From NCBI GenBank assembly GCA_029207755.1, contig JARCOQ010000065.1, forward strand, positions 388,501 to 452,500: a stretch of 64,000 nucleotides of DNA, read 5' to 3'. Shown here piece by piece: positions 24,326 to 34,794 of this stretch. Below the pieces are notes generated by a model. That model was not told the DNA's origin, ran no database searches, and saw only the letters and a list, made by a program, of their open reading frames with translations. This DNA is from Chamaea fasciata. Taxonomy: Eukaryota; Chordata; Aves; Passeriformes; Sylviidae. The position numbers were made by a program, and so were the translations under genes. How positions within the stretch are numbered: position 1 is the stretch's first letter; the number at the start of each line of letters is the position of its first letter.

Positions 24326-24997
24326 TGTTGGGGGTTGGGTTTGTTCCTTCTTTCTCTGGAGAATTTTTTCCCCACGGGTTGCCAAGGGGACCGGGTGTTG
24401 GATACTTGAGAGTGCTTGGCTGAAACAAAGAGATGGACAAAAGGTGGAAGGGGGAGATAACGCAGGTAAAAGACACAGCTTGAGGCAGCTGCGTGCTTTT
24501 CTGCTTCCGGCGTTCAGGAGACGCGTGTCGGCCGCTCCTCGAAGATCTCAGCCGCCGCAAAGCACGCCGAGCAGAAGCTGAGTCGCTTTTCTGCCTCGCC
24601 TTCGAGCTGCTTCGGCGCTGCTCCTCTTGCTGCAGCGTGACCCTGCACTCCCTGCGCTGCCGGGACATCCTGCCCCTGCCTGCCGGGACACCCTGTCATC
24701 CCAGCTACCAGCCCAGGACTTTTCCACTGTTCCAGCTTGGTGCTCTGAAAATCCTGCAGGGACACCGAAACCAAACTGCCCTGGGTTTTGTGAAACAAAG
24801 CCCTCAAGGTTCTTGGTGCTGTTGTCGTTTGTCATTAATGCTGTAGTTGTTTGGTGGGGGGGGGAGTTTTTTTTTGTGTTTGTTTGCTTTGTATTACATA
24901 CTAGTAAAGAACTGCTATTCCTATTTCCCAAATCTTTGCCAAAGAGCCTCTGATTGTAATTTTACCTAGCAGATACCTGTCTTCCTAAACCAAGACA
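24326..24997 (+). repeat. ERVL-like 3' LTR (672 bp)
   Basis: Second LTR of the nested provirus, preceded by a purine-rich stretch (GGGAAAAAAATTCGGGGTGG, 24,302-24,321) that may be the polypurine tract. An AGTAAA near 24,902 could serve as poly(A) signal. Confidence 0.93.
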
Positions 24998-25850
24998 ATG
25001 GCCTACTTACATCTGGAAGTCCCAAGGCTGGTGCTGACATGAGGGCTTTCTTTAGCTGGTCGAAGGCTCGAGCCGCTTCTTTGGTCCACTGAAGATCTCT
25101 GCTTCCTTCCGTGATCAAGGCATACAGAGGTTTAACAAGTAATCCGTAATTATAAATCCACAGTCTGCACCATCCTGTGATGCCTGAGAAGGTTCTCAGT
25201 TCTTTCACTGTCTGAGGCTTTGGGGTCTGGCATATTGCCTCTTTGCGATCTTGCCCTAAGGTTCTCCGTCCAGCACTCACTTCATAGCCCAGGTAAATTA
25301 CTGTTTGTCTCACCATTTGGGCTTTCTTCTGGGACACCCGATACCCCTGCAGGCCCAAGAAGTTGAGGAGGCTTACCGTCCAGTCCACACGTTTCCTGGG
25401 TCTGGGTGGCTATTAGGAGGTTATCCACATACTGGAGCAACTGTCCTTCTCCTGGTGGAGGTTCCCAAGACTCCAAATCTTTTGCAAGCTGTTCCCCAAA
25501 TATGGTGGGGGAGTTTTTGTACTTTTGAGGCAAACACACCATGTGAGCTGAGTTTTTTCGTCTACTTTTGGGGTTCTCCCGCTCAAATGCAAAGATTTTC
25601 TGGCCGGCTTCATGGAGAGGGAGGCAAAAGAAAGCATCTTTCAAATCTAAACCAGTAAACCAGGTTAGTTCAGGGATTAAACGAGTTAAAAAGGTGTAAG
25701 GGTTAGCAGCTACTGGATACGAGTCTTCAGTTATCTTATTAACAGCCTTTAAGTCTTGTACTAGCTTGTATGATCTCTTAGGCTTCTTCACTGGCAAGAG
25801 AGGAGTGTTAAAATCAGACTGACACTCTTTTAGTAGTCTTATCTTCAAAT
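24998..25850 (-). pseudogene. Class I ERV reverse transcriptase, broken
   Basis: Minus-strand frames 25,848-25,282 and 25,388-24,998 carry gammaretroviral RT motifs: LVQDLKAVNK, FTGLDLKDAFFCLP, LPQKYKNSPTIF, and then FSGITGWCR in the connection. The catalytic YVDD is YVDN here, so the second metal-binding Asp is lost. A frameshift lies near 25,390-25,410. The domain runs into the nested provirus at 24,998. Confidence 0.82.
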
Positions 25851-25943
25851 GTTTTCAATAATTGGACTAATCCCTTCTCTGTCTTCCTTCTTTAGGGGCT
25901 ATTGTTTAACTTTTACTGGCTGCCTTCTTTCTTTAAGTTTGAC

Positions 25944-26400
25944 CTATACGGATAGTGCATTCTTTGCCCTGCTTGGTATGTCAGAAGCCCACACCCCAGG
26001 AAACACTTGATTTATTATTTTTTTGAAATTCTCTTCTTCATTGGCAACTTCAGTTTCTTTGGTTATCATCATTAAGCTTAACAGTTCTACATATTGTTGA
26101 TCTTTTACCTCCAAAATAATTTTCCAATTCTTAAATACTATTTTTGTCTCCAGCTGCTCTAGCACATCTCTGCCCAAAAGTGCAGATGGAGCTTTAGGCA
26201 TATATGAAAATCAATGAATTCTTCATTGTTTTTCAATTTATACTTCAATGGTTTGCAAAAAAAATAAGCTTTTTCAGATTGGCCAGTTGCTCCTTTTACC
26301 ATAACATAGTCGTTGTTTACAGGTATTAGGGCCTTATTCAGCACTGAAAATGTTGCCCCTGTGTCTATTAAGAATTCTCTTTTTTTTTTTTTTTTAATGC
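25944..26400 (-). pseudogene. Class I ERV protease, broken
   Basis: The minus strand reads DTGATFSVLNKAL around 26,365-26,327, then PSALLGRDVLEQLE in another frame near 26,190-26,150. These are the active site and the C-terminal GRD-type motif of a retroviral aspartic protease. A frameshift lies between them. A T-run at 26,383-26,395 sits just before the active site. Confidence 0.7.
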
Positions 26401-28359
26401 TTTTTGATCTTATTCTAATTCTTAAGTTTCACTTGGTATTATTCTGGTACAAAAATATGCTGGCCACACTCAACTTTAGGAATTTGTACTGGTTTCTTTA
26501 AGATCTTTGAAATTTCGTTTTCCAGCAACTCAAATATTTTACTGCTGCGCGGGCTTATGGTTCCACTTTTAGGTACTAGCCACTTGTACCCTTATCGGAC
26601 CCACGAGCCTTGACAGAGTGCACCACGAAGCACAGTCCACTGCTTACAGTAGCAGCCCCTCCTTGGGCAGGGGAACTCTTTTGAACCAGCTTCCCAATTC
26701 TTGTGCCTCCTATTCCTGGGCATATATCAAAATCAACACAAGAGAGAAAAAACAACAAAACGAAACAAAAACCAGTTTGTTGACTTTAAAAAGGAAAAAG
26801 TTAGCTGTACTTTCAGCTGTTGAGGAAAGAATTATGGTTAAAAAGCAAAAAAGGAAAAATCAAAACAAGGCTCGAGGCATAAAAAGCAAAACAGATGTTT
26901 TCAAACTAAGGCTCGAAGCATTACCTGTTGAGACAAGAACTTATGGTTAAGAAAAGGATAAACATCTTTTTATTAAAGCAAACAAACGAAAAGCAAAACC
27001 AGACAAACGAAAACTTTTCCAATCAGTCAGGCACAGTTTTAGGCTCTCAAAGGAAGCAGCCAAGGTGGTGGGGAGATCCTCTATGACTCTGAATACATTC
27101 TTAAAATCCTACAGACTTCGGCCGGGACACAGCACAGACCCTCCTGCAGGAAAGGGGGGGCGGGGCTCGATCCCACACTCCCCCTTCGCTCTTCTGCAGT
27201 TGCAGCCGAGGACTACAGCACTTTGAAGATATTATCACACACTCTGGCAATTGCAAACTTCCACTTGCCAAAAATCCCTCCGCGTTTTACAAAGAGCTGG
27301 GAAACATAGCCTTAGGCTGTGAGTTCAGCCTGTTGTCTGACTACCAAGGTGACACTAAGTACCCTTGATCACCAGCTATGTCAGGCATAGATAGAAAGAG
27401 AGGGGAAAAAACCTCCTTGCCTGTTTTGTTCCTTTTTTTTTCCTTTTTTTTTTTTTTTTTTTTTTCTCTACAAACAGTTTATTCACTCACGGGGCTTTTC
27501 TACTGAACAACAAACTAATTGAAGTCACACTATCAGTTAAACGATCAAAACTAGCACACAGCCTTCCCGTGAGACGCCACAGCCTTCCCAAATCCCTTCT
27601 CCTTCTCAGACAGAGGTATCTCTCCGCCAATGAGCGGGGGTTTTAAAATCTCTTCCATGTTGCAGAATTTCCAAAAACACAGAGATTAGAGATTAGTAGC
27701 AGATTCCAAAATTACACAAACAGAAACGACTGCTCTACAAGCTTTCACAAACCGCAGCACAAACGGTACAAAATTGATTCACAATCACAAAACCTCGGGA
27801 TCGCCAAGCAGACACAGATCTGCCCGCAATACACACACACACATCCGGTGCGCGGGCCCACGACTCAAAACGGGACCCTTTGCATCTCAAAACTCAGGCT
27901 AGCCCCTCAGATTATGCTTTACCAAGGTGCACCTTTAAACTACAAGCCGAAACCGGAGCTAGTACTGCTTTAGAACCAACAAGACCCTAGACCAGCGGCT
28001 CTGCTGCCGCCGTTGCTGCCCCGCCACTCGGGATGCAGCCACCAACTGCCAGGTTCTTTACCTGGAAACAAAACAACCATCTACGATACTCCGCGGAGTT
28101 TTTCCAAAACTCATTCAGGCCTCTGCTTTGCATAAGACGTCTCTTATGACTTACAAGCTGCCTCTATTCAAAGGTACCTGTCTTCAGTATTTGTTCTTGA
28201 CTTTATTTTTTAAACATACCTTTTTGTCCGTAGTTCCAGCAGGCTCTGGTCTGTCTCCGGGGGCGTCAGGGGGTCGCAGGAGCCTTCTACCCAGAAAATC
28301 CTGGGGGGCGCCCAAAAGGGTCCTAGACCCCGATGGCCCCCACAGCGAGAGAGAGCAGG
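26401..28359 (-). other. Class I ERV gag and leader region, degraded
   Basis: Between protease and the primer site I find no long frame or zinc knuckle on the minus strand. A C- and T-rich low-complexity block (27,420-27,470) is present. Gag is either deleted or decayed beyond recognition by eye. Confidence 0.5.
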
Positions 28360-28377
28360 CTCCTGCCTGGCTCGCCA
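28360..28377 (-). other. Primer-binding site, tRNA-Arg type
   Basis: The minus strand reads TGGCGAGCCAGGCAGGAG, three bases from the LTR end. As I recall the 3' end of tRNA-Arg, its complement begins TGGCGAGCCAGCCAGGAG, a match at 17 of 18 positions. Confidence 0.65.
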
Positions 28378-28380
28378 TAA

Positions 28381-28984
28381 TGAATTATTAAAAAAATATG
28401 AATATCGCCCTAATGCCGATATCCAACTATGACGGACAAAAGACTCTCTAAGAGTTTAAAGTTAGAAAGTGTATGTTTAACTACGATGCCGGGCAGCCTG
28501 CGGGATAGCTCCCAAACACACGCGCGCTCACAGAAGATCACAGGGTCTTTTTATCTACAGAAGTATTGAATACCCAAAACACAAATGTATATTCATGACT
28601 TTAGTGCATCCCATTCCCCGCTTCGTATGGTAATTAGCCAAAAGCTATTAAGCGTGCGTGGTTTGTTCTTTGAAATGGGTCGGTGCTCTTTTTTATGGGG
28701 CGGGGTCTCAAAATGATGAAGTAAGTGAGTCTGCTTTGACTTTTTAACCTTTTAGTGTTGCGTGACAACTGAATCCTGTTTTCCCAGGAGTATTTGATTT
28801 ATGAATTCATTGTCCTTCTTGAAGCCTATTGATTAGTCAGAATACACAAACATAAGTTGACAGGCCCCATGATTTATCAGTTCCTTAAATCCGGCTTCTG
28901 CTTATCAAAAGGGAAGTCTATCTGTCTTACTTCAGCAATATCTGGTTCAACTAAAATCTTTAATTCTTCAAAATGAATGTTTCA
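28381..28984 (-). repeat. Class I ERV 5' LTR (604 bp)
   Basis: On the minus strand it begins TGAAACATTC and ends ATTCA, with matching TGAA/TTCA inverted termini. It abuts the primer site on one side and unrelated CR1 sequence on the other. No second copy exists in the window. Confidence 0.72.
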
Positions 28985-28989
28985 GGAAT

Positions 28990-29325
28990 GGAGCTGGAGC
29001 ACCGGGAGAGGCTGAGGGATGTGAAGGGGCTCAGGAGGGACCTCCGTGGTCTCTACAGCTCCCTGACAGGAGGGGCAGCCAGGTGAGGGTCAGGCTCTGC
29101 TCTCGGGTGACATGGTGAGGCAGAAAGGCTCCCAGAGGAGGTTTAGGTTGGATCTGAGGGAAAATTCCTCCTGGAAAAGGCAGTCTTGGCCCAGGCTGCC
29201 CAGAGCAGGGGGACTCCCCATCCCTGGGGGGGTTTCACAGCTGTGTGGATGTGGCACTTGGGGACGTGGCCAGGGGTGACCAAAGCCTTTTCCAACCTCA
29301 GCCATCCCCTGATCCCTTTGGGACC
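28990..29325 (+). mobile_element. CR1 LINE, 3' end
   Basis: Blocks GGAGAGGCTGAGGGATGTG, CTCTACAGCTCCCTGACAGG, GGTTTAGGTTGGATCTGAGG and CAAAGCCTTTTCCAACCTCA follow the CR1 3' order. It starts directly at the LTR border. Confidence 0.85.
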
Positions 29326-29910
29326 AAACACCAAAAACTCCGGGTTAAATTGTGCCTCCCCACCCCGGGGGGCTTTCCTTGGCCTCTCCCCCCAGCCTGC
29401 ATCCTGCCTGCCCTGCTCTTCCCTCCCTGGAATCCTCCCCCTTTTCCTCTCCCCAGGTGCCGGACGGAGCACCCCCTTCCCCCCGGCAGGACTCTGGGGT
29501 GAGTGGTGACCCCCCCTGGACACTCCCTGACCCCCGTGTCCCCATCCCTGCACCCCAGACCCCCCCTCACCTCAAACCTCACTCCCCCCATCCCCCCCCC
29601 GCTCGCCGGGGCAGCGGAGAACGCGGGGGCGGGTGGGATTTGGGGGGGTCGAGCTGGGAGGGGTAGGGGACAGGGCAGGGGGGCGCCGGGGAGGTGAGGG
29701 GGGCAGAGCAGGGGGGCATTGAGGGGGTCAGGAGGGGCCTGGGGGGGGCAGGGGGCGCTGGGAGGTATGGGGGGGGGCACTGGGGGGCTGGGCACAGCGG
29801 GGACAGGGGAGGCACAGCGGGGACAGGGGGGCACTGCCCGTGTCCCCCCATCCTGTTCAGGTCCTGTCTCCCCCCCACGCCCCCGGGTCCCACCCAGGAG
29901 GGGAAGCAGC
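29326..29910. other. GC-rich stretch, no supported gene
   Basis: Runs of C and G with frames open on both strands. These frames overlap and show no motif, so none is called. Confidence 0.3.
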
Positions 29911-30083
29911 ATCTTATCTTATCTTATCTTATCTTATCTTATCTTATCTTATCTTATCTTATCTTATCCTATCCTATCCTATCCTATCCTATCCTATCCT
30001 ATCCTATCCTATCTTATCCTATCCTATCCTATCCTATCCTATCCTATCCTATCCTATCCTATCCTATCCTATCCTATCCTATC
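29911..30083. repeat. Pentanucleotide array (ATCTT)n then (ATCCT)n
   Basis: About 11 ATCTT units (to about 29,965) are followed by more than 20 ATCCT units with one ATCTT at about 30,011. The array ends ten bases before the stop codon of the FOXJ1-like gene, so it occupies the start of that gene's 3' UTR. Confidence 0.95.
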
Positions 30084-30092
30084 TAATGTAGT

Positions 30093-31553
30093 CTAATTGC
30101 CCATCTCTACGAGAGATTTAAAGGGGTCGTCCACAAAGTCCATGACATCCGTGTTGGGCAGCGAGGCCTGGATGTTTTCAGCCCCTTGCTCCAGGAGGCT
30201 GCAGCTGGGGAGGAGATTCTCCGGTGTCTCCTCGTTCCAGGCAACCTCCAGGAAAGCCGTGGCTGTCAGGTTTTCATCCAAGCCCGGTGTGGTGAGGCCG
30301 GGCTCGGCGGGGATTTGCTGCTGCTCTTGCTCCCCTGCCGGGCACAGGGGCAACACTTCAGCCAGGGTGGAAGGTGGCAGCTCCAGGATGTCGAGAGCGA
30401 GGAAATCTTGCTCCAGGGAGGGGCTGAGCAGAGCCTCCCAGTCAATGCTGCCCATCAGTGCGGTCAGCTCGTGCGGCTCCTCGGGGTCGCCCGGGGCATC
30501 GCTGGGCAGGCAAGAAGCCTCGGCCACCAGGGCTGTGGGGCAGGGCTCTGGGAACTGCTCCAGGAACTGTTCTGGGAACTGCTCCGGGACCTGTTCTGGG
30601 AACTGTTCTGGAAACTGCTCTGGGACCTGCTGCGGGAGCTGCTGCGGGAACTGCTGCCCCTCCTCGTTCCCCACGGGATCGCTGTAGAGGTTGCTCCCAA
30701 ACTCCTCGAACTCTTGGAGCGGCTGCTGCAGCTCCGCGCCCACCTCGAGGCTGCCATGGGCCGGGCTGGGCGCACGCTGAGCTGCTGGCTGGGCTCGCTT
30801 GCTGGAGGCTGGCGGGATTTGCTCTGGAAACGCCCCGCGGCCCTCGGAGCTGCTGCTCTTGGGCCACGTGGCGTATTGAGGGTGAAACTTTCAATAGGCG
30901 CCTCTGCCTGGCTCCCCCTTGTCCCAGGGAACTTTGACGAAGCGCTTGTTGACGCACAGGTTGTTCCGGATGGCGCTCTAGATGCAAAAGAGAACAAACC
31001 CCAGGGTTGAAGTCCTGCCAACGGCTCCTACCTGCCAGCTGGGATGAGCGCGGCAGAAGTAGCTGAAGTTTTCGCGGATCCACTTGCAGATGGCGGCCAG
31101 GGTGAGCTTGGGCTTCCCGCTGGCTTCCACGGCCATGCAGATGAGGGTGGCGTAGGAATAGGGCGGCCTGACGTGCGGGTTGGTTTTGTAGTCGACGTCC
31201 TCGGCGGGCGGAGGGGACCTGGGCACGGTCTGGGGCAGGGACGCAGTCACCTCGCCTGCGCTGGAGGCGGAGGAGGAGGACGCGGCCGTGCTGGGAATGT
31301 CGAGGAAGTCGCAGAGCTCCTTGGAGGTCAGGGGAAAACCCGGGCTCTGGAAGTCCACCAAGCTCACCAGGTTCTCCCAGATGCTGCAGCGATCATTGGG
31401 ATCCTCGGAGATGGGAGGCAGGCCGAGGTCGGCGCCCATGAGATTGACCAGCCACAGCAGGTTGGGCTCCTCGCGGCGCTGCTGCTGCTGCTGCTGCTCC
31501 TGGCTGGAGCTGGATTGCTCCTGAGCCTCGAGCACGGGGCTGGGGCTCGCCAT
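30093..31553 (-). pseudogene. FOXJ1-like forkhead gene with one in-frame TGA
   Basis: FOXJ1 proteins are forkhead transcription factors that control motile cilia genes. Exon 1 (31,553-31,032) starts at ATG and encodes an acidic N-terminus, then the forkhead start ([20 protein letters not shown]). It ends HPSWQ before a GTAGGA donor. A 54-bp phase-0 intron ends TTTTGCATCTAG. Exon 2 (30,977-30,093) continues the forkhead (SAIRNNLCVNKRF, GEPGRGAY), then TGA at 30,893-30,891 replaces the invariant Trp of the GxxW wing motif. The frame then stays open for another 265 codons. These include a Pro-Glu-Gln repeat (about 30,545-30,660) and an acidic tail (DWEALLSPSLEQDFLALDI) like that of FOXJ1. The recognition helix normally reads NSIRHNLS; here Asn and His are changed. 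The product would stop after 202 of about 468 residues, unless the TGA is a sequence error. Confidence 0.78.
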
Positions 31554-32660
31554 GGCCTCGGCGCCGGGCAGGGCTCACGTGGAGGCAGAAAATGCACGGG
31601 GCAGATGCTGCAGGGAGAAGAGGCAGAGGGTTGAGGTTCAGCGAGAAGCAGCACCCGGACAGCGCCGGGTGTCCCCGGTGCCGCTGGGTGGCACGCGTCC
31701 CCGGGGCGCTGGGCACGGGAGCCGCAACATTTGCCCTGGGAGGGGCTTTAGCAGCCTCGAGCCTCGGGGAAATTCCCTCAAAGCCTCACGTCCCCGGGCC
31801 CCCCAAAGCCAACCCCGCCCAGTGCCCGGTGAGGTTTTGGCCGCAGAAAGAACGAAAGAAAATCAACATCCCCTCCCCGCCCTCAAACAACACGAATCCA
31901 GTCCTGCCCTCGCACCAAGCAAGGCAGTTTCTCACACCTGCCACAGGTCAGGACGGCACCTCAGAGTCCGACACCTCCACCCTACGGACCTTAAACCACT
32001 CGTCCATCCCCTCCCGCCCCATCCTATCCCATCCCCGCTCCCTTCGCTCTGCTGCTGTTCGCCATTCCTCCTGCCCCCGGTCCCCCAAACTAACCCGGAG
32101 CAGGGATCCACCCCAAGCGCGGCGTCCCTCGGAGCGACCCGGCGGCTTCAGCCTTGGGGAAATGCCGTGCGGGGGACGCGGCCTTGGCTCCGGCCTTGCA
32201 AAGCCGGGATGCCGGCGCTGCTTTTGGGCCAGGAGACCGAGAAACAGAGAGAGCCAGAGCGCGGCCGGAGCGCAGCAGCTGCCGCTGTGCGGGCTGGAGC
32301 GGCTCTGGGGCAACGGCAGCGCTGCCGAGCCTTGGGCTCGAGGGGGACGCTGCCACCAACGGGCATTTCCCCGCCCGGCCGCTGAACGGGCTCCTCTGGC
32401 GCCGTGTGGGGCTGAGCCCAGCCCCCGCCGCTTCCCGCAGCCCCTCGAGGGCAGCCCCCCGAGCCCCCGCGCCCCCCGAGGCCCAGCCCCGCGGGCTGTC
32501 GTGGGTCAGGAGAGGGACAGTGGGTTTTGGAAGTGCAGGAGGGCACAAGACATGAGAAAAACAATGTGTGGGGGAAAAAAGAAAAACCCCCCAAAAAAAG
32601 GGGGCAAAAGCAGGGCGGTGCCCAGGGAGGCGCCGTGCCCAGAGCCGGCAGCCCCCAAAG
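31554..32660. other. GC-rich upstream region of the FOXJ1-like gene, CpG-island-like
   Basis: CpG-rich sequence next to the start codon, which probably includes the promoter and 5' UTR. Long overlapping frames on both strands reflect base composition. No other gene is supported. Confidence 0.4.
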
Positions 32661-32936
32661 TTGTGTTCTGACCCCCAAAGCCGTGTCCTGCCCCCCAGGG
32701 CTGTGTCCTGACCCCCCCCGCCAGAGCTGTGTACTGGCCCCCCCAATCTTGTGTCTTGCCCCCATGTCTGTGTCCTGGCCCCCCAGGGTTGTGTCCTCCC
32801 CCCACCCAAGGGTGTTTCCTGACACCCCCCAAGGCCGTGTCCTGCCCCCCAGGGTTGTGTCCTGCCCCCCAATGTTGTGTCCTGCCCCCCAAGTCTGTGT
32901 CCCGCCCCCCAAGGCCGTGTCCTGCCCCCCAGGACA
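32660..32936. repeat. Minisatellite, GTGTCCTGCCCCCCAGGG units
   Basis: About 13 units of roughly 18-26 bp containing TGTGTCCTG(A/C)CCCCC. It produces long spurious frames on both strands. Confidence 0.88.
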
Positions 32937-33409
32937 GCTCTGCCGGCTGGAGCTGTGGAGCTGCTGCAGTGGGGATACAAAATCCGGGCTCTTGAGCTTT
33001 TTTCCTCCCATTACCTTCGGTGTGGGAGCCGCCCCTGCTGCCCTTTGTGGACTCGATCTTTCCTGAGCTAACTCTCCTCGAGGGAAACTTTTCGACAGTT
33101 TTTCTTTTTTCCCAAAACAACAAAAAATATTCCTTTCCCATGACAACAGGTGTTGTTTGCAATTTCTGTCACTCAGCCAACGGGAGAGGTGTCAGCCCTA
33201 TGGGCCAGTAACGTGGGGGATTTTTAGCTCAGAGTGTTATAAAAGGGCTGAAAGAATTGTAAAATAAAACCTCCTGACTGGAGTCAAGCATCTTTATTTT
33301 GTGTCCAATCTCCACAGCCGTTCATTGGGATGCTGGATCCCTGGAGGGTTCTGAGGGAACACGGAGCTGAGAAGGAAAGTGCAGACACCAGGGCGGGTGG
33401 GGCCGTGCC

Positions 33410-33580
33410 AGAAAATTTGGGAATTTTGGGGAAAATTGGGAATTTTGGAAGTAAAATTTGGGGATTTTGGGGAAAATGGGGAATTTTGGGGGATATTCAA
33501 GAATTTTGGGGAAAATTTGGCAATTTTGGGGGCAAAATTTTGGGATTTTTTTTCATTTTTTCCTCCTTTTTTGTCACTTC
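33410..33580. repeat. GGGGAATTTTGGG-type tract (reverse of the CCCAAATTT type)
   Basis: Repeats of GGGAATTTTGGGG(A)AAAATTTGG immediately upstream of the plus-strand terminal exon. The same motif family occurs in the opposite orientation at 33,840-34,660 and 35,270-36,000. Confidence 0.75.
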
Positions 33581-33620
33581 CTGTTTGCTCCTCCTTGGCC
33601 ACGCCCCCTCCAATGCTCAG

Positions 33621-33756
33621 CCAATCGCTGCTCTCGCTGCTGCGCCGGGTGGGCGTGGCCGACCCTCAGCGCTTCCAGGTGGGCGTGGCCTCCATGGACT
33701 CCGCCCAGGCCGCCATCTTGCTCCCGATGTTGCATGACGTCACCAGCAGCCAATAA
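33621..33756 (+). CDS. Terminal exon of an unrecognised plus-strand gene
   Basis: After a CAATGCTCAG acceptor the frame reads QSLLSLLRRVGVADPQRF and ends MLHDVTSSQ before TAA. The composition is GC-rich and protein-like (amphipathic, Leu/Ala rich), unlike the flanking repeats. The stop overlaps an AATAAA signal (CCAATAAAAAC). I do not recognise the protein. No upstream exon was identified with confidence in the repeat-rich DNA before it. Confidence 0.45.
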
Positions 33757-33834
33757 AAACAAAGAAATAAAAAGTGGGTGTGGCTTGTTCTATGGTGGGC
33801 GGGGCTTGACATTATTGGGATTTTCCCCCAAAAT

Positions 33835-34665
33835 CCTTTAAAATTTTGGGGATTTTTTGGATTTTTTCTGCGCAACATAGAAAATTTCGATGAAATTCCG
33901 AAGAGTTTTTCAAAAAAATTCCTGGAATTCACCCAGATCCTGAAATTTCACCTGAAATTCCCGAATTCAACCCCAAACCCCCCCAAAATTCCCAAAATTC
34001 CCCCAAATCCGTGAAAAGTCCAAAAATAATCCCCCCAAAATTTCCAAGTTCTGTCAAAAAAATTCCCTAAATTTCCTGCCCGATTCCCAAATTTTCCTCC
34101 CAAAATCTCCCAAAATTTCCCCCCCAAATTCCCAAATTTCCCCCTAAAAACCCCAGAATTTTCCCCTCAAATTTTCCTGCCAAAATTCCCAATTTTTTTC
34201 CCAGAATTCCCAAATTTTCCCCCCAAATTCCCAAATTTATCCCTGAGAATTCCCGGATTTTCCTCCCAAAACTCCCAAATTTTCTCCCCAAACTCACTTT
34301 TTTCCCCGAAATTTCCCCCCAAAACTCCCAAATTTCTCCCGAATTCCCAAAATTTTCCCCAAATTTTCAAATTTATCCCTGAAAATTCTCGGATTTTCCT
34401 CCCAAAACTGTCAAATTTTCTCTCCAAGCTCACTTTTCTCCCCAAAATTCCAAAATTTCCCCCAAACACCCCAAATTTTCCCCGAATTCCCAAATTTCAC
34501 CCTAAAAATCCCCAAATTTTCCTCCCCAAATTCCCAAAATTTCTCCCCAAACATTCCCAAGTTTTCCTCCCAAAACTTCCCCAAATTTTCCCACCCAATT
34601 CCCAAATTTTCCTCCCAAAATTCCCGATTTTTTTTCCCACGTTTCCTCCCCAAATCCCCAATAAA
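33835..34665. repeat. CCCAAATTTTCCC-type tract
   Basis: Continuous variants of TCCCAAATTTTCCCCCCAAAA. Open frames on the minus strand (GNLGENLGIW-type) are repeat products. Confidence 0.85.
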
Positions 34666-34702
34666 ACCTTCACAACTCCATTTCCGGCCATGTGGGCATG
34701 GT

Positions 34703-34788
34703 TTATTGACGCCGTGGGGGGAGCTTGATGCTGATTGGGCCGTAGGGGCGGGGCTGCTCCACTTGCAGCCAATGGGCGGCACAGAGGT
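34703..34788 (-). CDS. Terminal exon of an unrecognised minus-strand gene
   Basis: On the minus strand, after a TTTCCCCCAG acceptor, the frame reads DLCAAHWLQVEQPRPYGP and ends SIKLPPRRQ before TAA. The stop overlaps AATAAA (CAATAAACC), the same arrangement as the convergent exon at 33,756. A possible preceding exon lies near 35,262-35,150 (LLLDLAQPPEGAELGAILSR), after a CTCCCAG acceptor. I do not recognise the product. Confidence 0.42.
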
Positions 34789-34794
34789 CTGGGG

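Larger units (their letters stand above)
18441..24997 (+). mobile_element. ERVL-like (class III) provirus, young, env-less, nested
   Basis: Two 672-bp LTRs flank a gag-pro-pol region with no room for env. This is the ERVL/spumavirus-related layout. The provirus begins TGTTGG, ends AGACA, and is bordered by ATGGC at both sides (18,436-18,440 and 24,998-25,002), a 5-bp target-site duplication. A Lys-type primer-binding site follows the 5' LTR. LTR length and sequence agree except at two positions, so insertion was recent. It lies inside the older minus-strand class I provirus. Gag is open, but pol holds many nonsense codons (see findings). Confidence 0.88.
16400..28984 (-). mobile_element. Class I (gammaretrovirus-like) provirus, minus strand, 3' end missing, split by an ERVL-like insertion
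   Basis: Read from the right: 5' LTR (28,984-28,381), primer-binding site (28,377-28,360), a degraded gag region, protease, reverse transcriptase, then RNase H and integrase. An ERVL-like provirus (18,441-24,997) interrupts the reverse transcriptase to RNase H connection. The pol frame resumes at 18,440 when the insert and one ATGGC target duplicate are skipped. The 3' part (env and 3' LTR) is missing, because sequence changes at 16,399 to the duplicated block. Several frame breaks (near 17,120, 25,390, 25,900 and 26,200) make it non-coding. It is older than its insert. Confidence 0.85.

Noticed and set aside
24282..24953. Frames of 90-128 residues in each LTR
   Set aside because: Identical in both LTRs and open on both strands; LTR regulatory sequence, not genes.
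18441..24997. Calling the nested provirus betaretroviral (ERVK) from its Lys primer site
   Set aside because: The 5-bp target duplicate, lack of env and pol wording fit the ERVL/spuma-related group, which also uses a Lys primer in some members.
29719..30096. Plus-strand frames ending in LILSYPILSY repeats
   Set aside because: Translation of the pentanucleotide array; no start or domain support.
30186..31010. Large plus-strand frames over the FOXJ1-like gene
   Set aside because: Shadows of the minus-strand coding exons, which have forkhead homology and splice sites.
31592..33162. Several 200-360-residue frames on both strands
   Set aside because: GC-rich promoter sequence and minisatellite; overlapping frames with no motif.
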